Positions 1-7,501 are shown, numbered from the stretch's first letter. The stretch is DNA of 64,000 bases from Streptomonospora wellingtoniae (GCF_031845375.1 NZ_JAVREK010000025.1:1-64000), one strand, 5' to 3'. Numbers and translations: made by a program. The notes: generated by a model from the letters alone, not told the origin.

Positions 1-154
1 GGACGCGTTCCTGGTCGCGGTCGGAGGGGCCTGCCTCGATGACGCAGACGCTGGTGCCGGGGTCCTCGGTGAGGCGGTTGGCGATCACCGAGCCCGCGGT
101 CCCGCCACCCACGATCACATAGTCGTATACGGCCTCGCTGTCGCTTGCGGACAC
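1..154 (-). CDS. betA: GMC-family oxidoreductase, N-terminal part (choline dehydrogenase-like), cut by window edge
   Basis: Only the first 51 codons are present; the gene runs off the left edge. The visible part is a classic FAD-binding Rossmann start (VIVGGGTAGSVIANRL), followed by a strand ending in an acidic residue (VCVIEAG), as in GMC oxidoreductases. The start is a GTG at 152-154 with a strong ribosome site (GGAAAGGAG, about 161-169). It lies on the same strand downstream of an aldehyde dehydrogenase. Together they would fit oxidation of choline to betaine aldehyde and then glycine betaine, an osmoprotectant. The betA name rests on this context only; other alcohol-oxidising GMC enzymes are possible. 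Confidence 0.75.
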   Translation of the reverse strand, partial: MSASDSEAVYDYVIVGGGTAGSVIANRLTEDPGTSVCVIEAGPSDRDQERV

Positions 155-321
155 CTGGGCGGCTCCTTTCCGGTAGGCGGCACGCTCCCGTTGGCGGCAC
201 GGGTCGGCCGGAGATTCGCGTCGGTCGGTTCCGGGAGGCGAGCGGGGCGCGGGGGCGTGCCGGCGGGTGGGCTCGGCGGTTCTTCCGGCGCGCGCTCGGG
301 CGGCCCTTCGGAGGGCGGGGC

Positions 322-351
322 GGGGGCGCGGCGCCGTTGCGCGGCGCCCCC
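322..351 (-). terminator. Hairpin just after the aldehyde dehydrogenase stop
   Basis: GGGGGCGC at 322-329 is the exact reverse complement of GCGCCCCC at 344-351. A further GCGC/GCGC pair (331-334, 339-342) sits inside the loop. The hairpin begins 6 bases after the stop codon on the minus strand. There is no U tract, as is usual for actinomycete terminators. Confidence 0.5.
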
Positions 352-357
352 GCGGCG

Positions 358-1884
358 TCAGTCGAACCAGCGCTGGGGTTCGGGGGAGAGGTTGCGGTAG
401 ATGTGCTTGGCCTCGCGGTACTCGTCGAGTCCCGCATGGCCGAGCTCGCGGCCGACGCCGGAGCGCTTGAAGCCGCCCCACTCGGCGCCGGGGAAATACG
501 GGCCGAAGTCGTTGATCCACACGGTGCCGTGGCGCAGCCCGGCGGCGACGCGCTCGCCGCGGCCGGGGTCGTCGGTCCACACCGCGCCGGAGAGGCCGTA
601 GTCGGTGTCGTTGCCGATCGCGACGGCCTCGTCCTCGGTGCGGAACGTCTCGACGGTGACGACGGGGCCGAAGACCTCGGTCTGGACGATGTCCATGTCG
701 CCGCGGCAGCCGGTGAAGACGGTGGGCCGGTAGAAGAAGCCGTCGGCCAGCTCGGGCTCGTCCGGTCGGCGGCCGCCGGCGGCCAACTCGGCGCCTTCCT
801 CGACGCCGCGGGCGACGGCGGCCTCGACCTTGGCCCGGTGCTCGGCTGAGACGAGCGGCCCGCACTGCACGCCCTCGTCCCGGCCGCAGCCTAGGCGGAC
901 GCGTTCGGCGCGGCGGCACAGCTCGGCGACGAACGCGTCGTGGACGTCCTCGTGCACGACGAGGCGCGCGCCCGCCGAGCAGACCTGGCCGGAGTGGAAG
1001 AACGCCGCCATCATGGCGTAGTCCACCGCGGTGTCCAGGTCGACGTCGGGGAAGACGATGTTGGGGTTCTTGCCGCCCAACTCCAGGGCGATCTTCTTCA
1101 CCGTCTCGGCGGCCGAGGCCATGATCCGCTTGCCGGTGGCCAGCCCGCCGGTGAAGGAGACGAGGTCGACGTCGCTGTGCTCGACCAGGGCGGCCCCGAC
1201 CTCGCCGCCGGTGCCCAGCACCAGGTTGGCCACTCCTGCGGGCACCCCGGCCTCGGTGCACAGCTCGACCAGCTTGCAGGTGGTGACCGGGGTGATCTCG
1301 CTGGGCTTGACCACCATGGTGTTGCCGGCGGCGATGGCGGGAGCCATCTTCCACGAGAGCTGCAGCAGGGGGTAGTTCCAGGGCGTGATCATCGCGCACA
1401 CGCCTACCGGCTCGTAGACGACCCGGCTGGAGACGCCCTCGGGGGCGGACACGACGCGTCCGGCGTCCTTGTCGGCGAGGCCTGCGTAGTAGCGGAACAC
1501 GGCGGTGACGTCGTCGACGTCGATGCCGCCCTCCTCGACGGTCTTGCCGGTGTCCAGCGACTCCATCAGCGCGATCTCGTCGCGGTCGCGCTGCAGCAGG
1601 TCGGCGATCCGGCCGAGGATCATGCCGCGCTCGGCCGCGGGGCGGCGCGCCCAGTCGCCGCGGTCGAACGCCGTCCGGGCGGCGGCGACGGCGGTCTCGG
1701 CGTCGGCGGCGCCGCTCTCGCTGACGACGGTAAGTACCGAGGCGTCGTAGGGGTCGAGCACGTTGCGGGTTCCGCCCGTGTCGGCGGCACGCCACGCCCC
1801 GTCGATGTAATTGCTTTCCGCGTTCGCTGATCCGGGTTCGGCCAGGTAGGGCTTGGCCGGTAGTCGAAGGTCAGGTCCGATCAC
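358..1884 (-). CDS. betB: Aldehyde dehydrogenase, betaine-aldehyde dehydrogenase type
   Basis: A 508-residue NAD(P)-dependent aldehyde dehydrogenase, normal length for the family. The catalytic glutamate is E268 in ELGGKN and the catalytic cysteine is C302 in GQVCSAG, exactly the canonical family positions. The substrate is inferred to be betaine aldehyde because a GMC oxidoreductase gene follows on the same strand. The reading frame is open to 1938, but I chose GTG at 1882-1884 because GGGGAGGAGG lies just upstream of it and because this start gives the canonical numbering. The pair probably forms an operon for betaine synthesis or choline use. A broader-specificity aldehyde dehydrogenase cannot be excluded. 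Confidence 0.85.
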   Translation of the reverse strand: MIGPDLRLPAKPYLAEPGSANAESNYIDGAWRAADTGGTRNVLDPYDASVLTVVSESGAADAETAVAAARTAFDRGDWARRPAAERGMILGRIADLLQRDRDEIALMESLDTGKTVEEGGIDVDDVTAVFRYYAGLADKDAGRVVSAPEGVSSRVVYEPVGVCAMITPWNYPLLQLSWKMAPAIAAGNTMVVKPSEITPVTTCKLVELCTEAGVPAGVANLVLGTGGEVGAALVEHSDVDLVSFTGGLATGKRIMASAAETVKKIALELGGKNPNIVFPDVDLDTAVDYAMMAAFFHSGQVCSAGARLVVHEDVHDAFVAELCRRAERVRLGCGRDEGVQCGPLVSAEHRAKVEAAVARGVEEGAELAAGGRRPDEPELADGFFYRPTVFTGCRGDMDIVQTEVFGPVVTVETFRTEDEAVAIGNDTDYGLSGAVWTDDPGRGERVAAGLRHGTVWINDFGPYFPGAEWGGFKRSGVGRELGHAGLDEYREAKHIYRNLSPEPQRWFD

Positions 1885-2146
1885 GGCACCCTCCTCCCCA
1901 AGTGGAGTGGCCTGAAACGGCCGTTGCAAGGTCTTCACAAATCGAACTTCAACCGCAGTACCGTAGCTGAGCTGGACAAATACAGCGAATCGGTGTCGAT
2001 TTCCGTGATCCGCGCCACCGCCGCCCGCTTCGGCGGCGAGCGTGCGAAGCCGCGCGTCCCCCGCCGGAGCGGGCAGCGGTCCGGCGGTCGGGCGCTCCTC
2101 GCCCCGGTGGTCTGGACAAGACCACCCGGTCTCGGGTTAACGTAGA
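1885..2146. other. Divergent intergenic region
   Basis: This stretch separates the aldehyde dehydrogenase (minus) from the aldolase-like gene (plus). It contains a weak dyad, GCTGGACAAATACAGC (1971-1986), a possible operator for the aldehyde dehydrogenase. It also contains a possible -10 (TAGATT, 2143-2148) for the rightward gene. No convincing gene is seen. Confidence 0.4.
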
Positions 2147-2160
2147 TTAGGCATGCCTAA
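2147..2160 (+). promoter_or_regulatory. Candidate iron box (DtxR/IdeR/DmdR-type palindrome)
   Basis: TTAGGCATGCCTAA is a perfect 14-bp palindrome. With the preceding five bases it agrees with the actinobacterial iron-box consensus at about 14 of 19 positions (by eye). The TTAGG-N4-CCTAA spacing equals the second dyad of the consensus. It overlaps a possible -10 (2143-2148) and lies 58 bases before the aldolase-like start. The iron-regulation role is inferred. Confidence 0.45.
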
Positions 2161-2254
2161 CAGTGTGTCGGATGTCGTCGCCCCCGATCCTGCCCTCACG
2201 CGCGAGACCGAGGACCAATGCTGCTGGAGCAAGAACGCCGAGACGTGTGCCTGA
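2153..2254 (+). CDS. Possible 33-codon leader peptide, cysteine-rich end
   Basis: An ATG inside the palindrome opens a 33-codon frame that ends at TGA 2252-2254, overlapping the first codons of the aldolase-like gene in another frame. The predicted peptide has a CCW pair and a final cysteine near its end. No ribosome site is visible; it would have to be leaderless. Short open frames are common at this GC content, so this is only a candidate. Confidence 0.2.
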   Translation: MPNSVSDVVAPDPALTRETEDQCCWSKNAETCA

Positions 2255-2862
2255 CCGCCCGTCGGCTCGCCGAGTGCGGGCTCGCCCGGCACGAGGGCGG
2301 CAGCGTCAGCGTGCGCAGCGGCTCACTCGTCGCGGTCACGCCCGCGGGAGTGCCCCTCGAGAAGGTCGAGCCCGCGGACTGCCCGGTGCTGTCGATCGAC
2401 GCCGGTGTGCTGGAGGGCCGTCGCGAGCCCGCAGCCGAGACCACCCTGCACGCCGCCGCCTACCGCAGCGGCGACGCGGGCGCGGTCGTGCAGGCCTACG
2501 GCGACCACGCGGCGGTCGTCGCCGCCGCGCTGGCCGAGCTTCCGCCCGTCCACCACAGCGCCGCGCGCCTGGGCGGCGCGATCCCGGTCACCGAGTACGC
2601 CACCTACGGCACCGGCGAGTTGGCCGACCATTTGGTCAAGGCGCTCAAGAGCAAGCGCGCCGCGCTCCTGGCCAACCACGGCGGACTGGCCGTGGGCGCC
2701 GACCCCGTCGAGGCGTTCGAGCACGCGCGGCTGCTGGAGTGGCTGTGCGGGGTCTACATCCGTGCGCGCAGCCTGGGCGAGCCCCGTGTGCTCACCGAGG
2801 ACGAGCTCGCCGACGTCCGTGCGCGCGGTTCCTACGCCTGGGCGGGTCCGGACATCCTGTGA
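2218..2862 (+). CDS. Class II aldolase/adducin-like protein lacking the metal-binding HxH pair
   Basis: A 214-residue protein with the fold signature of class II aldolases: an early conserved glutamate (E74, cf. FucA E73) and the late LLANHGGL motif (H154, cf. FucA H155). In fuculose-1-phosphate aldolase two zinc ligands, H92 and H94, lie in a VVHTH-type motif. Here that stretch reads VVQAYGDH, so both histidines are replaced (Q92, Y94). The protein may therefore be a non-catalytic adducin-like member, or bind metal differently. The ATG at 2218 has GAGG about 5 bases upstream. It may be iron-regulated because of the palindrome at 2147. The substrate is unknown. Confidence 0.75.
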   Translation: MLLEQERRDVCLTARRLAECGLARHEGGSVSVRSGSLVAVTPAGVPLEKVEPADCPVLSIDAGVLEGRREPAAETTLHAAAYRSGDAGAVVQAYGDHAAVVAAALAELPPVHHSAARLGGAIPVTEYATYGTGELADHLVKALKSKRAALLANHGGLAVGADPVEAFEHARLLEWLCGVYIRARSLGEPRVLTEDELADVRARGSYAWAGPDIL

Positions 2863-2950
2863 ACCACCGCGGCGGGCCCCGGCGGGTTGCGGCGGGTGTC
2901 GGGCGGGTGTGGCCGCTCGGGCTCGCGTCCGGCCTTGGCCGGGCGCCGGC

Positions 2951-3319
2951 TCAGCCCCCGCCGGTGAGCGACGCGGCGACGGCCAGGCCGATCAGCAGCG
3001 CGCCTAGACCCGCCGCGAGGGACGCCGCGACGTTGGCGAAGGCCAGGAACCGTTCGCGCTCGCGCAGCAGCGCGAAGGTCTCATAGCCGAACGTGGAGTA
3101 GGTCGACAGGGCGCCCAGCACGCCGGTGCCCATCAGTGCCGCCGCCCAGTCGGGCAGCGCGAGCCCACCGGCCAGCCCCAGCAGCAGGCACGCCGTCGCA
3201 TTGGCGGCGTGCGTGCCCCACGGGAAGGCGGAGTCGTGGCGCTGCTGGACGAACCGGTCGGTGAGGTAGCGCAGCGGGGCGCCGATCCCGGCCCCCAGCG
3301 CGGCGAGCAGGATCGTCAC
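2951..3319 (-). CDS. crcB: Fluoride exporter CrcB/Fluc, second subunit
   Basis: A 122-residue membrane protein with four hydrophobic segments. It has the Fluc-family hallmarks of an N-terminal GAxxRY-like motif (GAPLRYLTDR) and the central GVLGALSTYSTFGYE stretch. Fluc proteins form dimeric channels that expel fluoride from the cytoplasm. The GTG start at 3317-3319 overlaps the end of the upstream crcB by four bases, and GGAGG precedes it. Two adjacent different crcB genes usually make a heterodimer with opposed topology. That is the likely arrangement here. Confidence 0.9.
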   Translation of the reverse strand: MTILLAALGAGIGAPLRYLTDRFVQQRHDSAFPWGTHAANATACLLLGLAGGLALPDWAAALMGTGVLGALSTYSTFGYETFALLRERERFLAFANVAASLAAGLGALLIGLAVAASLTGGG

Positions 3320-4008
3320 GACGCCACCTCCGCGTTCCCCCGGCTGCCGCCGCGTCCGCCGCTCGGCGCGGACGCCCGCCCATGCGCCTGGCGGTGGTCC
3401 AGCAGGCGCTCGGTCAGCGCGACACCGGCCCATACGGCGGCGAGGCCGCCCAGCAGCGTCGCGGCGATGTAGCCCAGCGCGGCGGCGGGCGCACCGCTCT
3501 CCAGCAGGTCCCGCACGTCGCCGACGTGGGCGGAGAACGTGGTGTAGCCGCCGATGAGGCCGACCCCGGCGAAGGGGCGCAGCAGCCGCGACGGGCCCGT
3601 GTCGGCGGAGAGGTGCGCGACCGCCGTCATCAGCACGCCGATCAGCAGGCACCCGGACACGTTTGCGGTGAGGGTGGCCCAGGGGACGCCGCCGGCGGCG
3701 TGCGGCAGCGCCAGGCCGAGTGCGCTGCGGGCGGCTCCGCCGAAGGCGCCGCCGAGCGCGACGGCGGCGAGTACCGACCAGGGGGCGTCGCGAAACTCGC
3801 GCCGCTGGCCGAAGATGTGCAGGTCGACGTCGGGGTCGACGATCTCGCGGTGCGCCGGCTCGGCTGTCGAGGCGGTGCGGAAGGATGCGTCGGCGCCGTC
3901 GGCGCCGTCGGCGGCGTCCGCGGGGCCGCCGGGTCCGGTGTCCGGTTCGCGGCCCTCGGGCGAGGCCGAGGAGGCCGACGAGTCGGAGGGTTCGGGGCGT
4001 TCGGGCAC
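3316..4008 (-). CDS. crcB: Fluoride exporter CrcB/Fluc, first subunit with long N-terminal tail
   Basis: 230 residues, about 100 longer than a typical CrcB. The first ~80 residues form a hydrophilic Ser/Pro/Ala/Asp-rich tail (with ADGADGAD repeats) that I expect to be cytoplasmic and disordered. The Fluc domain follows, with GGAARSALG, the GGYTTFSAH pore motif and four membrane segments. The GTG start is preceded by TAGGAG, which sits inside a hairpin (4010-4047). It is translationally coupled to the second crcB. The tail is unusual for the family and its role is unknown. Confidence 0.88.
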   Translation of the reverse strand: MPERPEPSDSSASSASPEGREPDTGPGGPADAADGADGADASFRTASTAEPAHREIVDPDVDLHIFGQRREFRDAPWSVLAAVALGGAFGGAARSALGLALPHAAGGVPWATLTANVSGCLLIGVLMTAVAHLSADTGPSRLLRPFAGVGLIGGYTTFSAHVGDVRDLLESGAPAAALGYIAATLLGGLAAVWAGVALTERLLDHRQAHGRASAPSGGRGGSRGNAEVAS

Positions 4009-4009
4009 A

Positions 4010-4047
4010 GTCCACTCCTACCAGCGCGTGTTTCACCTGGTAGGGAC
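4010..4047 (-). promoter_or_regulatory. Hairpin that presents or hides the crcB ribosome site
   Basis: In the crcB mRNA, CTACCAG (plus 4037-4043) pairs perfectly with CTGGTAG (4018-4024) around a 12-base loop. After a four-base bulge (4014-4017), GTCC/GGAC (4044-4047 with 4010-4013) adds four pairs. The bulge is part of the AGGAG ribosome site of the first crcB. This is a natural candidate for translational control. crcB genes are often under fluoride riboswitches, but I could not fit the known riboswitch consensus here. Confidence 0.45.
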
Positions 4048-4194
4048 CATCGGCGGCTGCGCCGCGGTTGCCCGGCGCCCGCACGCCGGGGGTTGTGGCG
4101 GGTCCCACCGCCACGGCCGTCCTCTCGCATCTCCATTCTAGACGTGATGTCCCGGCACGGTGGTAACGGCGGGGCGGCAGTGCGGCAGCCGGTG

Positions 4195-4962
4195 TCAGTA
4201 CACGAGGTGCTCGGTGAGCAGTTCGTTGACCCGGTCGGCGCGCTCGATCCCGGCGAGGTGGGCCGCGCCCGAGACCGACTCCAAACGGGCGCCCGGAAGC
4301 CCGCGCGCCAGCCCGCGGCCGCGGCCCGGCGGCAGCAGGGGGTCGTGCGCCGAGGCGACGACCAGCGCGGGCGCGCGCACCCGCGCCAGTAGTCGGCGCT
4401 GATCGAGCCCGGCGATCGCGGCACACCATCCCGCGAAGCCCGCCGCCGCCACCCCGGTGAACTCCTCGGCCAGTCGTTTGACCACGTCGGGGCGGTATTC
4501 GGCGAAGCCGGGGGTGAACCAGCACCGGGTCGCCTCGTCGACCACGGCGGTCATCCCGGCGGCGCGGGCGCGGTCCGCCATCGCCCTCCACGGCCCGCCG
4601 GGCGGCACGGCGGCGGTACCCGCCACGTAGCCCAGCCGGGCGACGGTCCACGGGCGGGCGGCGGCCAACCAGGTCGCGAGCATGCCGCCGACCCCCGCTC
4701 CCACGACCGACAGCCGTTCCAGGCCGAACTCGTCGAGCAAGGCGATCAGATCCGCGCCGAGGTCGTCCATCGAGTAGTCGCCGTCGGGAGCGGGCGAACG
4801 GCCGTGGCCGCGGTGGTTGACGCGAAGAACACGCAGTTCGCGCGTCAGTTCCGGCATCTGGGGCTCCCATACCGTCCACTTCGCTCCCGGCGGGGCGAGC
4901 AGCAGCACGACGGGGCCGTGCCGCGGTCCGTCAAAGCGGTAGTGGAGGGCAACGACGGCCAT
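4195..4962 (-). CDS. Alpha/beta-hydrolase fold protein without the nucleophile serine
   Basis: 255 residues with the general look of enol-lactonase/haloperoxidase-like hydrolases: an oxyanion region (LLAPPGAKWTVWEPQMPEL), NHRGHGRS, an acid in ASAHDPLLPPG and the late histidine in GAAHLAGIE. The nucleophile elbow, normally GxSxG, reads GAGVG with G90 where the serine should be. Classical serine hydrolysis therefore looks impossible, and the protein may be a non-catalytic or altered member. The start is ATG 4960-4962, with GGGAGG at a good distance; the open frame upstream runs into the repeat at 5101 and is not coding. The physiological role is unknown. Confidence 0.75.
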   Translation of the reverse strand: MAVVALHYRFDGPRHGPVVLLLAPPGAKWTVWEPQMPELTRELRVLRVNHRGHGRSPAPDGDYSMDDLGADLIALLDEFGLERLSVVGAGVGGMLATWLAAARPWTVARLGYVAGTAAVPPGGPWRAMADRARAAGMTAVVDEATRCWFTPGFAEYRPDVVKRLAEEFTGVAAAGFAGWCAAIAGLDQRRLLARVRAPALVVASAHDPLLPPGRGRGLARGLPGARLESVSGAAHLAGIERADRVNELLTEHLVY

Positions 4963-5100
4963 GCGCGACCTCCCGGTTCTCCAGGTGGCAAGCGTATCGG
5001 CCACGCGTGTCGCTCCGCGTGTTTCCAGGTCATTCGATGAATTCGTCGGAATCCGGCTCCGTGCCGGTGCAGGGGCGGTGCGTCGCCAGTCCGCGGCGCC

Positions 5101-5175
5101 GGACCCCGTTGATCTTGTAGCCATCGTGAAGGAAAACGATTTCCAGTGACGATAGCTACAAGATCAACGGGGTCC
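5101..5175. repeat. Dispersed long palindrome, copy 1
   Basis: Arms 5101-5126 and 5150-5175 are 26 bases each with a single mismatch. The loop carries an inner GGAAA/TTTCC stem (5131-5135, 5140-5144). It starts 19 bases beyond the stop codon of the small gene at 5195-5560 (minus strand). Sequence-related copies occur at 23956-24019 and 35917-35981. As RNA it would be an extremely stable stem, so it could act as a terminator or 3'-end protector. Confidence 0.85.
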
Positions 5176-5194
5176 GCCGGCCTCGGTCGGCCCT

Positions 5195-5560
5195 TTACCC
5201 GAGAACGATGGCGCCTGCGAGGACCGGCTGGCTGAAGGTCGTCGATCCGCGGCCCGAGGTGATGGCGCGGCCTCCCTGGCAGGAGGTTCCGGCGAAGAGG
5301 GCGTAGCGGGCGTCGTCGTCGGTCTCGATGGCGATGACTCCGCCCTGCTCGGAATCGAGGGCCCGGCAACCGCCGGAGTCGACCACTTGGCGGTGCCCCG
5401 ACTCGAAGGTCACGGTCACGGGCTTGACGGTTTCGTCGCTCTCGGAGCGCATTCCGGAACGGGCCCCGGCGATGGTGGCGGACATGGTGGCGAGGTTGGC
5501 AGGGCGGATCGGCACGGCGGGGCTCTCGCTTCCTCGGGGTCCCTGAGGTGAGACGAACAA
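5195..5560 (-). CDS. Small protein of unknown function with two cysteines
   Basis: Up to 121 residues; not recognised. The C-terminal two thirds look like a compact beta-rich domain (alternating polar and hydrophobic residues) with two cysteines, C in GGCRAL and C in GTSCQGG, that might pair. No signal peptide or membrane segment is evident. The start is uncertain: the longest frame begins with TTG 5558-5560. GTG 5513-5515 and an internal ATG are alternatives, and none has a strong ribosome site. The dispersed palindrome (copy 1) lies just after its stop. Confidence 0.5.
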   Translation of the reverse strand: MFVSPQGPRGSESPAVPIRPANLATMSATIAGARSGMRSESDETVKPVTVTFESGHRQVVDSGGCRALDSEQGGVIAIETDDDARYALFAGTSCQGGRAITSGRGSTTFSQPVLAGAIVLG

Positions 5561-5628
5561 TGCTCACTCGACGATGCTCACTAGGAGTAATTAATCAAAA
5601 CGGAAAGTGACGATCGTGGATTCCGTGC

Positions 5629-5657
5629 GGTGTGTCGCCGTATTCGGCCGACACACC
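5629..5657. promoter_or_regulatory. Inverted repeat in a divergent promoter region
   Basis: GGTGTGTCG (5629-5637) and CGACACACC (5649-5657) are perfect inverted repeats. CCG/CGG pairing extends them inwards, leaving a tight loop. They lie between the minus gene ending upstream at 5560 and the plus gene at 5763. Nearby, ATGCTCACT is repeated directly at 5560-5568 and 5574-5582. They could be operator sites or a leader hairpin; no regulator is assigned. Confidence 0.35.
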
Positions 5658-5762
5658 ACCGGATGTGCTCGGTGCTCCGTATAAGCTGCGGGGACGAAGG
5701 CGGGCACAGCGGGCGGAAGCCCGCCCGCCTCACCCGGTCCAGCGGCGGAGGAAGGAGTGGCG

Positions 5763-6068
5763 ATGCGCCCCGACTATGCGCTCGGGCATGCGCTCCACTT
5801 CGGCGCGGACATCGCGTGGCCGCAACTCCCGTTCGCCGGTCCCGCGCTCGGTGCGTTCGCCGCGCTGGCGATCGTCGTTCTGGCCGCAGCGCTGGTGCGG
5901 GCCGTCTGCCGGGCAGGTGTTCATGCCGCGTCGGACACGGCCTACGACAGTCGTTGCGACCACTTGTTGCGCAGCGCGCAGCGGGCCCCCGAACCTCCCG
6001 TCCGCGCGCCTGACACCCCGGGCAAGCCGCTCCCGAGGGCTCCGGGACGCGCCGCGGCGATCGGCTGA
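5763..6068 (+). CDS. DUF6412-like small membrane protein
   Basis: 101 residues. One strong membrane segment (about residues 25-48, LGAFAALAIVVLAAALVRAV) is followed by an Arg/Pro-rich tail ending in DTPGKPLPRAPG. That tail resembles the conserved ending of DUF6412 proteins, which in actinomycetes sit next to a short YidC/Oxa1 paralogue, as here. AAGGAG is 5 bases before ATG 5763; GTG 5757 is an alternative. It may assist or be inserted by the neighbouring insertase. The function is unknown. Confidence 0.6.
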   Translation: MRPDYALGHALHFGADIAWPQLPFAGPALGAFAALAIVVLAAALVRAVCRAGVHAASDTAYDSRCDHLLRSAQRAPEPPVRAPDTPGKPLPRAPGRAAAIG

Positions 6069-6738
6069 TCGTCCGCGCCGACGACTGCGCGACGGGACTC
6101 GCCTGTGAGCCGGGCGGCTTCTCCTCGTCTTCCGCCGGTCCCCCCTTCCGCTGCTCCAGGTGCTCCCGTTTCTCGCCGCATCTGAAGGGCGGGTCCGCGC
6201 GCCGCATGCGACGGGCGTAGACGGTCCCACCGGCAGGGCCGCGCGGCGGCCGGTTCGCGGCCGTTTCCGCGACCGGCCGACCGCCGGGCCGTGTTCCGCT
6301 CCGCCGATTCGGCCGGGTGAGCCGACAGCGGACGCTGCGGCGCCGGCGGGCGCGCCACGCGCGTGTCGGCCGCGGACGCGTCGGGAGCACCGGACACGTC
6401 GGAAGCACGGCACGTCGGGGAGTCCGCTCCCGGGCCGCCGCACCGCGTCGGCCTCCATCGCCGATCGCCGCTGAGAACACGGCGGCGGACCGCATCCGGT
6501 CTGCGCCGTGCAGGGCCCGGCCTCCGAGCCGAGTCGCCGCCCCCTGGCGCGCTCGTGCCGTCCCGCCCCGGCGCCGTTTCCCACCCGTGCCGCGCCCGTT
6601 GCGCCGGCGCGGCCGGTCCGGAGTGCGTGCGCTCTACGCCGCGAGTCGCGGTTCGGTGAGCGCGGTGCGAAGCGGCGGGGCCCTGCTCTCCGGCCCGCGA
6701 CACCGTCGACCTTCGCGACACAGAACCGAGGTTGCACC
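6069..6738. other. Long GC-rich gap without a recognisable gene
   Basis: About 670 bases between two genes that are usually close neighbours. Open frames exist on both strands, but they are arginine/proline-rich shadows with no family resemblance. No clear tRNA, repeat or promoter was found by eye. A degraded gene cannot be excluded. Confidence 0.4.
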
Positions 6739-7470
6739 ATGTACACGCTTCCGCCCATCGCCGCCGCCGTCGGGGTGGCCTATACCGCCGTCACAGCGCT
6801 CACCGGGGTGCTCGCGCCCGTCGCGGGTCCGGCCGCAGCGGCCCTCGCCGTCGTCGCCCTGACCGGGCTCGTCCGGTTGGCGCTGCTGCCCCTGAGCGTC
6901 TCCCAGGTCCGCGCCGAGAAGACGCGCGCGCGGCTCGCGCCGCGCATGCGGGAACTGCAGCGCCGCCACCGAAAGGATCCGCAGCGGCTCGTCACCGAGC
7001 AGCGCAAGGTCTACGCGGACGAGGGGGCGTCGCCGCTGGCCGGGTGCCTGCCCGCGATGGCTCAGCTGCCGGTCTTCGCCGTGCTCTACGGGGTGTTCGT
7101 GAGCCCTGCGGCCGGCGGCGGGGCGAACGGGTTGCTGGACCACACCCTCGGCGGCGTGCCGCTCGGCTCCGCGCTGGGAGACGTGATCGCCGGCGGCGCC
7201 GGCTCCGGGTGGGCCGTCTTCGCCGTGCTGCTCGGCGTCATCGCCGCGGCCGCGTGGGCCTCGCGCCGGTGGCTGACCCTTCCGGCGATGGACGCGGCGG
7301 CCGAATCGGGATCGCCGGCGCTGCCCGGGGCGCGGATGATGTCGTTCCTGCCGTTCGCCACGGTGGCGGCGGCCGCCGTCGTGCCCCTCGCTGCCGGGCT
7401 GTACCTGGCGACGACGACCGCCTGGACCGTCGCCGAGCGACTGGCGCTGCGGCGACTCGTCTCGGGATGA
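6739..7470 (+). CDS. Short YidC/Oxa1/Alb3-family membrane insertase paralogue
   Basis: 243 residues, shorter than the main YidC (usually 300-430 in actinobacteria). The core is recognisable: a first membrane segment with the conserved positive residue (TGLVRLALLPL), a charged cytoplasmic hairpin (MRELQRRHRKDPQRL), then CLPAMAQLPVFAVLYGVF and three more hydrophobic segments. YidC proteins insert and fold membrane proteins. This looks like the second, accessory paralogue found beside DUF6412 genes. The ATG at 6739 has GAGG 7 bases upstream. Confidence 0.85.
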   Translation: MYTLPPIAAAVGVAYTAVTALTGVLAPVAGPAAAALAVVALTGLVRLALLPLSVSQVRAEKTRARLAPRMRELQRRHRKDPQRLVTEQRKVYADEGASPLAGCLPAMAQLPVFAVLYGVFVSPAAGGGANGLLDHTLGGVPLGSALGDVIAGGAGSGWAVFAVLLGVIAAAAWASRRWLTLPAMDAAAESGSPALPGARMMSFLPFATVAAAAVVPLAAGLYLATTTAWTVAERLALRRLVSG

Positions 7471-7475
7471 GAGGA

Positions 7476-7501
7476 CGGGCGGCGCCGCACAGTGCCGCCC
7501 G
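7476..7501. terminator. Hairpin between convergent genes
   Basis: CGGGCGGC (7476-7483) pairs with GCCGCCCG (7494-7501) across a 10-base loop. It begins 6 bases after the insertase stop and lies 38 bases beyond the stop of the convergent gene. It could serve both. Confidence 0.5.

Noticed and set aside
4030..4080. A standard fluoride riboswitch before crcB
   Set aside because: GATGG and a stem are present, but the required first stem and pseudoknot of the known consensus could not be drawn. Only a hairpin is reported.
2951..4879. A 642-codon open frame on the minus strand covering both crcB genes and part of the hydrolase
   Set aside because: Only its end is the real second crcB; the rest is an arginine-rich shadow created by high GC.
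5092..5180. Palindrome copy 1 as an insertion-sequence end or attachment site
   Set aside because: No transposase, target duplication or second end nearby; the symmetrical hairpin form fits a REP- or terminator-like element better.
6069..6738. Genes in the 670-base gap (frames of 100-300 codons on both strands)
   Set aside because: All are Arg/Pro/Ala-rich with no family resemblance, no ribosome sites and codon patterns of shadow frames.
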